Assembly (NCBI GenBank): GCA_023428295.1
Contig: JAEYYV010000069.1
Location: forward strand, 1 to 64,000
Direction: 5' to 3'
Length of the DNA: 64,000 nt
Origin: Pseudomonadota bacterium
Lineage (GTDB): Bacteria; Myxococcota_A; Polyangia; Haliangiales; Haliangiaceae
Each line of letters opens with the position of its first letter. Position 1 is the first letter of the stretch. Shown in pieces: positions 44,312-51,992 of the stretch. A model generated the notes under the pieces. That model was not told the origin of the DNA. It saw nothing but the letters and a program-made list of their open reading frames with translations, and did no database searches. A program made the translations under genes and the position numbers.

Positions 44312-44704
44312 TTACGCGGTGGTGCTCTGCGCGAACCGAGCGATCTCGATCGCGCCGCGAAGCTCGGCGGCCGAAACCGGCTTCAAGAGGTACGCGTGCG
44401 GGCGCGTGGCTTTGGCGCGCTCCATCGACGAGACGTCGGAGTCACCGGTCAGGTAGATCACGCGGAGGCCGTAACGCTCGAACAGCTCGTACGCGGCGAC
44501 GATGCCGTCGACGGGACCGCGAATGCCGATGTCCATGAGGACGACGTCGGGGAGCTGGCTCTCGCACGCGTCGATCATCTCGTCGCGCGAGGCGGCGGTG
44601 CCGACGACGGTGTGGCCCATCGCGGCGATGCGCTTCGCGAGCTCGCCGGCGATCAACGGATCGTCCTCGACGAGCAGGACCTTGCAGCCAGTCGGCGGCG
44701 CCAC
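44312..44704 (-). CDS. Stand-alone receiver, paralogue 2
   Basis: 130 residues, one CheY-like domain: LLVEDDPLIAGELAKRI, Asp58 in LMDIGIRGPVDGI, Thr in YLTGDSD, Lys in LLKPVSAAEL. It is the tandem paralogue of the receiver downstream, ten bases away. GTG 44704 is chosen; an ATG-initiated extension would enter the Hsp70-like gene. It follows that gene by 28 bases, so it may be read from the fliM operon. Confidence 0.86.
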   Translation of the reverse strand: MAPPTGCKVLLVEDDPLIAGELAKRIAAMGHTVVGTAASRDEMIDACESQLPDVVLMDIGIRGPVDGIVAAYELFERYGLRVIYLTGDSDVSSMERAKATRPHAYLLKPVSAAELRGAIEIARFAQSTTA

Positions 44705-44732
44705 GGCTGCATCGTAGCCGAGTCGACTGCGC

Positions 44733-45911
44733 TTAGGCGACGAGGACGGGTAGCTGTCCGGTGCTGATCGCGCGATAGCGGGCCGTGAGCAAGGTCGCAC
44801 CTTGCGCCACGGCGAGCTCGGGCTGCTCGGCGCGGTGGATGCGCTCCTCGGGGACGATCGACGCGATGGTCTGCCGGAAGATCGGGATCATCGCGCCGCC
44901 ACCGACGAGGCCGACCAGGTGAACGTCGTCGGGTGTCCAGTCGGCCTTGTGGAGCAGATGCTCGATGACGTGGCGGACGCGCGCCATGATCGGCGCCCAC
45001 GCGCGCTCGGCGTAGGGACGATCGAGCGTGACGCGGAGGTCGGTGCGCACGCCGTCGAGCGGGTACGCGTCCTTCATGTGAAGCGGAGTCTCGGGTTGCG
45101 TGGAGAGCTGGCGCTTGGCGGATTCGCAGCGAAGGACGAGCTCGGTCCAGCGCTGCGGGTTCGTGGAGATGTCGTACCTGGCGCGCTTGTAGATGGCACC
45201 GGAGAGCGCAGAGGCGAGGGAGTCGTCGAGATCGTCGCCGCCGAGATAGTGATCGCCGCCGATCGCGACGGGTGTGAAGCGGAGGCCGCGTTGCGCGACG
45301 GCAGAGACATCGAACGTGCCGCCGCCGAAGTCGCAGACGACGATGTTGCGATCCACGTTCTGCGTGTGGAGATCGAGAGCGAGCGCGGCGGCGACGGGCT
45401 CGGCGATCAGCTCGGCGAGCTCGAGGTGCGCGATGCGCGATGCGCGGATGATGGCGTCGCGATAGCCGGGCGGAGCATCGGCGGAGAGCGTCATGACGGC
45501 GCGCTTGATGCGCACGCCGAAGCGCTGCTCGCCGAGGGTGCGCACGTAGCCGATGATGGCGGCCGCGACTTGCTCGGGCGCCATCTTGCCCGCGCGCATC
45601 TTGAACATCGGCTTGGAGGTGCTGACGTCGAGCGGAAGCGGCGTGGAGGCGGCGTAGCGACGCACGAGCTCGGACGAGGACTCGAGACCGAGGAGGCGCT
45701 TGACCGAGCGGATCACGTTGGATGGCTCGCCGATCTGGCGCGCGACGGCGCGGCGACCGACGACAGCGTCACCGCGATCGGGCACGTAGATGATGGAGGG
45801 AATGACTTGATCGCCGGCGTCGTGAACGAGCTCGATGCGATCGTTGATGAGGACACCGGCGATCGTCGACGACGATCCGAAGTCGATACCGAGGACGAGC
45901 TCGCGACTCAA
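44733..45911 (-). CDS. Hsp70/DnaK-like ATPase domain without substrate-binding domain
   Basis: 392 residues, matching an Hsp70 nucleotide-binding domain alone. Phosphate-1 motif LGIDFGSSSTIAGVL, phosphate-2 VVCDFGGGTFDVSAV, adenosine motif HLVGLVGGGAMIPIFRQTI, and VIPSIIYVP, AEPVAAALALDL. DnaK has a further 250-residue peptide-binding part, absent here; the protein ends soon after the ATPase fold. The start overlaps the fliR stop (ATGA), so it is the last gene of the fliM-fliR operon. It may serve assembly of the export gate or another flagellar task; this is inference from position. Confidence 0.9.
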   Translation of the reverse strand: MSRELVLGIDFGSSSTIAGVLINDRIELVHDAGDQVIPSIIYVPDRGDAVVGRRAVARQIGEPSNVIRSVKRLLGLESSSELVRRYAASTPLPLDVSTSKPMFKMRAGKMAPEQVAAAIIGYVRTLGEQRFGVRIKRAVMTLSADAPPGYRDAIIRASRIAHLELAELIAEPVAAALALDLHTQNVDRNIVVCDFGGGTFDVSAVAQRGLRFTPVAIGGDHYLGGDDLDDSLASALSGAIYKRARYDISTNPQRWTELVLRCESAKRQLSTQPETPLHMKDAYPLDGVRTDLRVTLDRPYAERAWAPIMARVRHVIEHLLHKADWTPDDVHLVGLVGGGAMIPIFRQTIASIVPEERIHRAEQPELAVAQGATLLTARYRAISTGQLPVLVA

Positions 45912-46636
45912 GAACCACCTCCCAGGAGCACGTTGATCGCCGCGCGCGCGTCGGCGGTGAGGCCGGCGATCAGATCGCCCGAGGTGGCGACGAGCGTGAG
46001 GCCGCCGATGACGAGGACACCGGCGAGCGCGATCGAGAAGATGTTGGCGGCAGGTGCAGCGCGACTGATCAGCGCGAAGCCGATGTTACCGACGAGCGCT
46101 GCGAGGACGACGGGCGCTGCGAGCGCGAGGCCATTGCCCATCGCGGCGGCGCCGTGCTCGAGGAGCGCGGGGCCGAGCATGCCGATGTGAAGGATGGATG
46201 CGGGCGCAGCGGTGGCGCTGTGCACGATCGCTTCGAGTCCACCCGCGGAGAGAAACACGAGGCTCGAGATGGCCATGATGATCGAGCGGATCGTTCCCGC
46301 GGACTCGCCTGCGCGAACGTCGTACTGCGCCGCGAAGCCGAGGCCCAGCGTCAGTCCAAACAGCTGACCCGCGACGGCGGCGCGCTGCATGATGAAGCGC
46401 GCGCACAGGCCGGTGAGCAGACCGACGCACAGCTCGACGATCGCGGTGAGGCCGACATCGGCGAGGGGAATGCCCTGGCGATTCGGTGCGACGGTCAGCG
46501 CGATCACGAGGACGAACACGAGCTTCGCCCGCGCAGGCACGCCGTTATCACCGACGACAGGCGCGGTGGCGACGAGGCCGCCTGCGCGTGCGAGCGTCGC
46601 GACGAACGCTCCGATCTCTGCGTCGGTGATGTGCAT
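45908..46636 (-). CDS. fliR: Flagellar export gate protein FliR
   Basis: 242 residues, about six membrane segments. VATLARAGGLVATAPVVGDNGVPARAKLVFVLVIALTVAP at the start, QRAAVAGQLFGLTLGLGFAAQYDVRAGE, and FSIALAGVLVIGGLTLVATSGDL are FliR features. It completes the FliPQR gate. ATG 46636 lies two bases after the fliQ stop; the longer frame is antisense artefact. Overlaps the Hsp70-like gene by four bases. Confidence 0.94.
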   Translation of the reverse strand: MHITDAEIGAFVATLARAGGLVATAPVVGDNGVPARAKLVFVLVIALTVAPNRQGIPLADVGLTAIVELCVGLLTGLCARFIMQRAAVAGQLFGLTLGLGFAAQYDVRAGESAGTIRSIIMAISSLVFLSAGGLEAIVHSATAAPASILHIGMLGPALLEHGAAAMGNGLALAAPVVLAALVGNIGFALISRAAPAANIFSIALAGVLVIGGLTLVATSGDLIAGLTADARAAINVLLGGGS

Positions 46637-46638
46637 GG

Positions 46639-46938
46639 TCAGGGTGTGAGTGGCGGAGCGGGCGTGCGTGAATCGAGACGATCGACGTGCGCGGTGAACG
46701 ACTCCGTCGTGAACTTGCCGAGCTTGTCGAGGCACCAGTGGCCGCCGAGCGCGACGACGACGATGGCGCCGGCGAGCTTGGGAACGAACGAGATGGTGGA
46801 CTCCTGGAGCTGCGTGGCGGTCTGCACGATCGAAACCGCGAGACCGACTCCGAGCGCGGTGACGAGGAACGGCGCGCTCACCTGGACGATGACCGACAGC
46901 GCCGAGCGCCAGAGGTCGAGGACTTGATCTCCGGTCAT
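46639..46938 (-). CDS. fliQ: Flagellar export gate protein FliQ
   Basis: 99 residues, two membrane segments: MTGDQVLDLWRSALSVIVQVSAPFLVTALGVGLAVSIVQTATQLQESTISFVPKL is a clear FliQ pattern (family about 89 residues). The C-terminal tail of about 15 residues is extra. It overlaps the fliP stop by four bases. Confidence 0.94.
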   Translation of the reverse strand: MTGDQVLDLWRSALSVIVQVSAPFLVTALGVGLAVSIVQTATQLQESTISFVPKLAGAIVVVALGGHWCLDKLGKFTTESFTAHVDRLDSRTPAPPLTP

Positions 46939-47627
46939 CCGACACCCGCGCCGCGGAGGAGCGACTCCACGATGAGGTGCCAGCCGTCGATCATCACGAA
47001 CACGAGCAGCTTGATGGGCAGCGCGACGACCGCGGGCGGCACCATGACCATACCGAGTGACGTGAGCACCGCTGCGGCGATGAGGTCGATGACGAGGAAC
47101 GGAAGCAGGATGGTGAGGCCGATCTCGAACGCGATGCGCAGCTCCGAGATGATGAAGGCCGGAATCGCGACGCGCAGCGGAACCTCGTCGGCCGACGTCG
47201 GGCGCGGCAGGTTCGCAGCGTCGTAGAACAGCTGGAGGTCGTTCTCCGTCGTGCGCTGGAGGAGGAACTCGCGGAGCGGAGGCGTCGCGGCTTCGAACGC
47301 CTGCGCCTCGGTCATGGTGCCGTCGAGGTACGCCTTGCCGCCCTTGTTGTACATCTCGATCGCGACGGGCGCGGACACGAAGATGGCCATGAACAACGAG
47401 AGACCGACGAGGATCTGATTCGGCGGAGCGCTCGGCGTACCGAGGCCGGTGCGCACGAAGCCGAACACGATGATGAAGCGGACAAACGAGGTGCAGCTCA
47501 GAACGATGGCGGGGAGAAGCGTGACGACCGTGAGCAGGACGATCATGCCGACGGCACCAACGCCGCCGCCGTTCGCGGCCTGCTGCGCGGCGTCCGTGGC
47601 GGTGGCGATGGGGTCGACGGGGTTCAT
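46935..47627 (-). CDS. fliP: Flagellar export gate protein FliP
   Basis: 230 residues. LTVVTLLPAIVLSCTSFVRFIIVFGFVRTGLGTPSAPPNQILVGLSLFM, MYNKG, PLREFLLQRTTENDLQLF, and IPAFIISELRIAFEIGLTILLPFLVIDLIAAAVLTSLGMVMVPP are FliP blocks. No cleavable signal peptide is obvious before the first hydrophobic segment. ATG 47627 overlaps the fliO stop (ATGA). Confidence 0.95.
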   Translation of the reverse strand: MNPVDPIATATDAAQQAANGGGVGAVGMIVLLTVVTLLPAIVLSCTSFVRFIIVFGFVRTGLGTPSAPPNQILVGLSLFMAIFVSAPVAIEMYNKGGKAYLDGTMTEAQAFEAATPPLREFLLQRTTENDLQLFYDAANLPRPTSADEVPLRVAIPAFIISELRIAFEIGLTILLPFLVIDLIAAAVLTSLGMVMVPPAVVALPIKLLVFVMIDGWHLIVESLLRGAGVG

Positions 47628-48766
47628 CGACGGGCCCCGGTGGCCGCGAGGATCTCGCGCGCCCACACCGCGTCGGCTTCGACATCGTCGGTGGCCACGT
47701 CTTCATTGACGGTCGGAACGTTGGTCTTGGCGCGGAGCTTGAGGAGGCCCGACACCGCGGACGACTTCTCGGCGAGCGACGGCAGCGCGGTCGCTTCGGG
47801 GAGCATGACGTGGCTCGTGCGGCTCGAGCGCTCGGCGATGACCGGCTGCGAGATCTGTCCGGACCCTTCGGCGCGGATCGACGTGCGAACAGCGCGGCTC
47901 TCGGTCTCGGACTTCTTCCACTGTCCGAGCATGCGCACTTGCTGCGCGGTGACGCTGACGATCATCTCGCGACCGCCGGCGTTGAGCCACACGATCTTCG
48001 CCTGCTTGCCGAGCGACTTCTGCGCGATGATCTCGATCGTCGTCGACGCCTTCGCCGCGTTCGCGCCACCGGCCTTGCGACGCTTGACCCACACGATGCA
48101 CCCGAGCAACGCGAGGATGCTCGAGAGCAGGATCGGGAAGTTCTTCATGCCGCCCTGCCCTGCCTTGGCGATCGGCTCCTGCTTCGGCGCTTCGGCCGGC
48201 TCGGTCTTCTTGATCAGCGGCCCCGTCGACGGGACCATCTCGGGTTCGGTCGTGGCGGGCTTCGGCGCGTCCTTGGCCTTCGGCGCCTCGGGCATCGCTT
48301 CGGGCTTCACGTCGATGACCGGCGCGATCGCGGCGGCCTTCGCGGCCAGCTCGGGCGACAACGTCGGCTCGGGGAGCGAGATCGTCGTCCCCGTCGCCGG
48401 GATCTGGCGCGGCAGGATCACGTGGAGGTCATTGCCGACCTGATACGCCTGCGCGTGCTTCGCGAGCTTGTGCACCTCGGGGCGCTCGAAGTCGAGCTTC
48501 ACGCTGAGCACCTGCTGCGACTTTCCGTCGAGCTCGATGACCTTCACCGTCTTGTCGCCGGCGGGCAGCAGCTTGGGAATGCTGTGCGTGCCGACGAGAG
48601 GAACCTCGAGGCGCGAGCGCACCGGCGAGATCGCGGTCTTCGCCGCCTTGACGTCGTGCGCGATGATCTCGACGGCGTCACCGCGATCGAGAATCTCGAA
48701 GCGAGAGTCCGCGCCAGCGGTCGACGCCGCTGCGCAGAGGATCACGAGAGAGGTCGCGAGGCGCAT
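47624..48766 (-). CDS. fliO: FliO with large N-terminal periplasmic domain
   Basis: 380 residues, far longer than the usual 100-150. A signal peptide (1-19) leads to a beta-rich AMIN-like domain (about 20-125: VEIIAHDVKA, HAQAYQVGNDLHVILPRQI), a long Pro/Ala/Glu linker, one membrane segment (about 208-226, NFPILLSSILALLGCIVWV), and the FliO core (IEIIAQKSLGKQAKIVWLNAGGREMIVSVT), then a cytoplasmic tail. FliO helps assemble the FliP ring. Position between fliN and fliP, with overlaps on both sides, confirms it. Confidence 0.88.
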   Translation of the reverse strand: MRLATSLVILCAAASTAGADSRFEILDRGDAVEIIAHDVKAAKTAISPVRSRLEVPLVGTHSIPKLLPAGDKTVKVIELDGKSQQVLSVKLDFERPEVHKLAKHAQAYQVGNDLHVILPRQIPATGTTISLPEPTLSPELAAKAAAIAPVIDVKPEAMPEAPKAKDAPKPATTEPEMVPSTGPLIKKTEPAEAPKQEPIAKAGQGGMKNFPILLSSILALLGCIVWVKRRKAGGANAAKASTTIEIIAQKSLGKQAKIVWLNAGGREMIVSVTAQQVRMLGQWKKSETESRAVRTSIRAEGSGQISQPVIAERSSRTSHVMLPEATALPSLAEKSSAVSGLLKLRAKTNVPTVNEDVATDDVEADAVWAREILAATGARR

Positions 48767-49050
48767 TACTGTGCGTCCTTTCCACCGACGAGCTCGACGA
48801 TGCGGATGCCGACCTTCTCGCCGACCGCGATCGCCTCCGCGCGCGCGACGAGGCGGTTGTTGACGCGAACGTCGAGCGGAGCGCCCGTCGCCGTGTCGAG
48901 CGAGATGATCGAGCCCGGTCCGAGGTGAGCGGCGAGCTCCGAGAGGTTCAAGCGAGCGCGGCCGAGCTCGACCGTGACTTCGAGCGGCACGTCATGGAGG
49001 AGCGCCTCGATGGCGCGCGGGTCGAAGTTTTCAGCAGTGGAGTCACTCAT
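48766..49050 (-). CDS. fliN: Flagellar switch protein FliN
   Basis: 94 residues, a SpoA domain: LLHDVPLEVTVELGRARLNLSELAAHLGPGSIISLDTATGAPLDVRVNNRLVARAEAIAVGEKVGIRIVEL. It forms the C-ring bottom with FliM. It overlaps fliM by four bases and the fliO start by one. The ORF open far upstream is a shadow. Confidence 0.95.
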   Translation of the reverse strand: MSDSTAENFDPRAIEALLHDVPLEVTVELGRARLNLSELAAHLGPGSIISLDTATGAPLDVRVNNRLVARAEAIAVGEKVGIRIVELVGGKDAQ

Positions 49051-49985
49051 GACCGGGTTCCTTGTCCGTGGACGATCGTTTCGATCTGCACCGCGAGCTG
49101 TCCGCGACACACGACCGGACGCGCCCACGCCTTGAGCACGCCTTCGCAATAAACAGGGACGCGCGAGTCGAGGAACCCGCGCAGGGTGAACTGAGAGCCA
49201 ACCTCGAGCGAGCGGAGCTCGCGAAGCTTCATGCGCAACGTGCCGAGCTCGACGACAAGCTCGACGGGAACGTTGGCGAGCGCGTTGGCGATCCTCTCCG
49301 CGTTCGCCTTGAACGCAGCGAGCGCCGCCGGGCGCGGAGCGAGAACGTCGGGGCGGCAGTACACGGCGCAGCGGCCGGTGACCGAGCCGCCAAACGCGAG
49401 CGCCACGCGGATGACGTTCTGGGACTCGATCAGGCGCGAGACGATCGAGAGATCCGTCGACGCCGCGAGCTTGGTGCCGTGCGCGTCGCTCCAGGCTTGG
49501 ATCCACGCGTCCTGCACGAGCGTGCCGGTCGGCGCGAACAAGCGCAGCGCGACGGCGCTCGGCGGACGGTCCGGATCCGCGGTCGGAGCTGCAGCGCCGC
49601 AGCGCTTGGCAGCCGCGAGATCGATGACACCGCCGTGCACGCTGATGACGAGCTCGGCGTTGTCCGCACCCGCGAGGCCGGCGACCCAGCCGCCGCGGAG
49701 CTCTTCCTTGGCCATCGTGCCGTCGAGGATCTCGGCGCCGACGACATCGAGCGTGAACGTCCCCGCGAGGTGCGGGCGGAGCGACTTCGTCGCGAGCTTC
49801 GCAGCGCGGGTGGCGAGCGAGATCAGCGCCGGACGGGCGATCTCGGCGACGCGATCGTCGGCGATCAGCGCGAGGCGCGTCGGCTCGACCTCCGGCGACG
49901 CGGCCGATGTACGCCGCGGTGCGCTCTCTCGCATGGCGGCCTGGATGGCCTCCATCTCTTCCGGGTCTAGCTGCGCTTCGCTCAC
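49047..49985 (-). CDS. fliM: Flagellar switch protein FliM
   Basis: 312 residues. The N-terminal LDPEEMEAIQAAMRE corresponds to the CheY-P-binding helix region; the middle is a CheC-like domain, less conserved than usual (a GGxG motif is not obvious); the C-terminal SpoA part has VPVELVVELGTLRMKLRELRSLEVGSQFTLRG. GTG 49985 lies 14 bases from the sigma-54 -12 element. First gene of the fliM-fliN-fliO-fliP-fliQ-fliR operon. Confidence 0.92.
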   Translation of the reverse strand: MSEAQLDPEEMEAIQAAMRESAPRRTSAASPEVEPTRLALIADDRVAEIARPALISLATRAAKLATKSLRPHLAGTFTLDVVGAEILDGTMAKEELRGGWVAGLAGADNAELVISVHGGVIDLAAAKRCGAAAPTADPDRPPSAVALRLFAPTGTLVQDAWIQAWSDAHGTKLAASTDLSIVSRLIESQNVIRVALAFGGSVTGRCAVYCRPDVLAPRPAALAAFKANAERIANALANVPVELVVELGTLRMKLRELRSLEVGSQFTLRGFLDSRVPVYCEGVLKAWARPVVCRGQLAVQIETIVHGQGTRS

Positions 49986-49997
49986 GGAAGCGGTTTG

Positions 49998-50013
49998 TGC
50001 AGCCGGTATGCCG
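49998..50013 (-). promoter_or_regulatory. fliM: Sigma-54 core promoter of the fliM operon
   Basis: On the - strand CGGCATACCGGCTGCA: GGCAT, five bases, CTGCA, with GG-N10-GC. Predicted start of transcription about 49987, two bases before the GTG of fliM. Confidence 0.65.
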
Positions 50014-50029
50014 CGCTAAGTGGGCGGCA
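50009..50029 (-). terminator. Possible terminator hairpin after flgE
   Basis: TGCCGC and GCGGCA can pair across a nine-base loop in the flgE-fliM gap, downstream of flgE. The stem overlaps the -24 part of the fliM promoter, and there is no T-run, so it is a weak candidate. Confidence 0.3.
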
Positions 50030-50052
50030 ACACTGGAGCCGTCGACGCGGAC

Positions 50053-50068
50053 GTCGGCAGCTCTGACG
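50053..50068 (-). promoter_or_regulatory. Candidate enhancer (UAS) of the fliM operon
   Basis: GTCGGCAGCTCTGACG, identical to the element before flhB. Forty bases separate it from the -24 GG. It ends one base before the flgE stop codon. Confidence 0.7.
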
Positions 50069-50069
50069 G

Positions 50070-51308
50070 TTACCTCTTGAGGTTCGTCACTTCCATCATC
50101 ATCTCGTCGGCCGTGGTGACGGTCTTCGAGTTCGCCTGGAACGCGCGCTGATAGGCGATCAGCTGCACGAGCTCGCTCGAGAGATCCACGTTCGACTGCT
50201 CGAGCGCTCCCGACATCAGCGACCCGCGCCCACCCGATCCGGCCACATCGATCAGCGCCTGGCCGGACTCGCGCGTCGCCGCGTAGAGGCTGCTGCCCTG
50301 GCGCATGAGGCCCTCGTTGTTCGCGAAGTCCGCGAGCGCGAGCTGCGCGATCGCGAGCGTGTCGCCGTTGTCGTAGATTCCCTCGATCGTTCCGTCGGGG
50401 TTGATCCTCACGTCGATCAAGCTGCCCGCGCTGTGACCGTCGACGTTCGTCGCGCTGATCACCGACGCACCGGAGTTCTGCGTGGTGCCCGTGAAGTCGA
50501 ACGCGATCGCTTGGTTCGCGGTGGCGTTCGTGAAGCTCGCGCTCGACGCGAGCGTCGTCTGCGTCACGAGGTTGCCGTTCGTGTCGAACGTCATCGTGCC
50601 GTTCGCGATCTCGACGGGCGTGCCGGCCGTACCGCCGACTTCGCTGCCGTCGACGGTGGCGTGCCACTCCCACTCGTTCGTGGGCGTACGCGTGAAGTGA
50701 ACCGTGGCTTGGTGCGGTGCACCGAGCGAGTCGTGAATGGTCACCGACGTCGAGTAGCTCGACGTGCCGTTCGGATTCGCCGGATCGTAGGTCTGCATCG
50801 TGGCGTTGGAGTCGAGGTTGAGCGTCATCTTCGCGCTCGTCGTCGCCACCGGCGCGCTCTGGCGTCCACCGAGGGCGAGGTCGCCGATCGACGTGCCGCG
50901 CGCTCCGTTGGTGATCGGATAGCCCTGCACCTTCATGCCGTGCATGTCGACGAGCGTTCCGCTCGCGTCCATCTTGAACCGACCATCGCGCGTGTAGAAC
51001 TGGCCGTTCTGGCCCGCGTGGTTGCCCTTCACGACGAACATGCCGCCGCCGCTGATGCCCACGTCGAGCGGGTTGCCCGTCTGCGCGAGCGTGCCTTGCT
51101 GCCAGATGGACTGGTTGCCACCGAGGAAGACACCGCCGCCGAGGCGCGAGTTGTTGAGCTCGCCGCCGAGCATGTCGTTGAAGCTCGCGCGCGAGCGCTT
51201 GAAGCCGACGGTCGAGACGTTCGCGATGTTGTCGCCGACCGTGCTGATCGCCTCGCCGTGAGCCATGAGGCCCGAGACGCCGATCCAGAGAGAATTGCCG
51301 ATGCTCAT
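50070..51308 (-). CDS. flgE: Flagellar hook protein FlgE
   Basis: 412 residues. SLWIGVSGLMAHGEAISTVGDNIANVSTVGFKRSRASFNDML at the start; LAQTGNPLDVGISGGGMFVVKGN; hook domain D2 (TSYSTSVTIHDSLGAPHQATVHFTR); C-terminal LEQSNVDLSSELVQLIAYQRAFQANSKTVTTADEMMMEV. It builds the hook. It follows flgD by three bases and is the last gene of the flgB operon. Confidence 0.96.
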   Translation of the reverse strand: MSIGNSLWIGVSGLMAHGEAISTVGDNIANVSTVGFKRSRASFNDMLGGELNNSRLGGGVFLGGNQSIWQQGTLAQTGNPLDVGISGGGMFVVKGNHAGQNGQFYTRDGRFKMDASGTLVDMHGMKVQGYPITNGARGTSIGDLALGGRQSAPVATTSAKMTLNLDSNATMQTYDPANPNGTSSYSTSVTIHDSLGAPHQATVHFTRTPTNEWEWHATVDGSEVGGTAGTPVEIANGTMTFDTNGNLVTQTTLASSASFTNATANQAIAFDFTGTTQNSGASVISATNVDGHSAGSLIDVRINPDGTIEGIYDNGDTLAIAQLALADFANNEGLMRQGSSLYAATRESGQALIDVAGSGGRGSLMSGALEQSNVDLSSELVQLIAYQRAFQANSKTVTTADEMMMEVTNLKR

Positions 51309-51311
51309 GAC

Positions 51312-51992
51312 TTACGCCTTCTGGCCGCTAGGGGCCGATTCGTTACCGATGGTGTGGATGTCGCCGGGCGCGAGGAGAACGCCGCCGATGCGCAAGCGCG
51401 GCCCCATCGAGGTGAGCTCGACCGCATCCACGCGGCCGGTCCACGAAGCTGTGATGTCGCCCGTCGACGAACCCTTGTCGACGGACATGGAGTACTGACC
51501 CTTGCCGACGGGGGCGCCGTTCGCGTCCTTGCCGTCCCACGCGACCGTGCCGCTGGTGGTGCCGTCGGGGATCGGGATGCGGCGCACTTCCTTGCCGTTC
51601 GCGTCGGTGATGACCATCGCCGCGTCTTTGGTCCCCTGCGAGGACGTGACGCTCATCGGCGGCGGCGTACCTCCGGTCGCATCGACGGAGAACCCGCCGA
51701 CGCTCGCGTTGCAGTCGCGACCGACGAGCGACGCGAGGTTCGCGTTCGCGATGGCGGCCTGCGCGCTCGCGAGATCCGCGAGATGCTCGTTGGTCCGCTT
51801 GGCTTGCTCGACGCCGGAGAGCTGCGCGAGCTGACCGACCATCTCCGCGTTGCTCGTCGGAGCGAACGGGTCTTGGTACTGGAGCTGCGCCATGAACAGC
51901 TTGAGGAACTCCTCTTGCGTGCCCTTCAGTGCGCCACCCGAGCCCGTGGTCGGCGTCGTGATCGTCGGTGACGTGATCTGGTCGATGCTCAT
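51312..51992 (-). CDS. flgD: Hook cap / scaffolding protein FlgD
   Basis: 226 residues. The N-terminal part has EEFLKLFMAQLQYQDPFAPTSNAEMVGQLAQLSGVEQ, the FlgD signature; the C-terminal FlgD Ig-like part has VAWDGKDANGAPVGKGQYSMSV. It caps the growing hook. Overlaps the fliK stop by four bases. Confidence 0.95.
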   Translation of the reverse strand: MSIDQITSPTITTPTTGSGGALKGTQEEFLKLFMAQLQYQDPFAPTSNAEMVGQLAQLSGVEQAKRTNEHLADLASAQAAIANANLASLVGRDCNASVGGFSVDATGGTPPPMSVTSSQGTKDAAMVITDANGKEVRRIPIPDGTTSGTVAWDGKDANGAPVGKGQYSMSVDKGSSTGDITASWTGRVDAVELTSMGPRLRIGGVLLAPGDIHTIGNESAPSGQKA

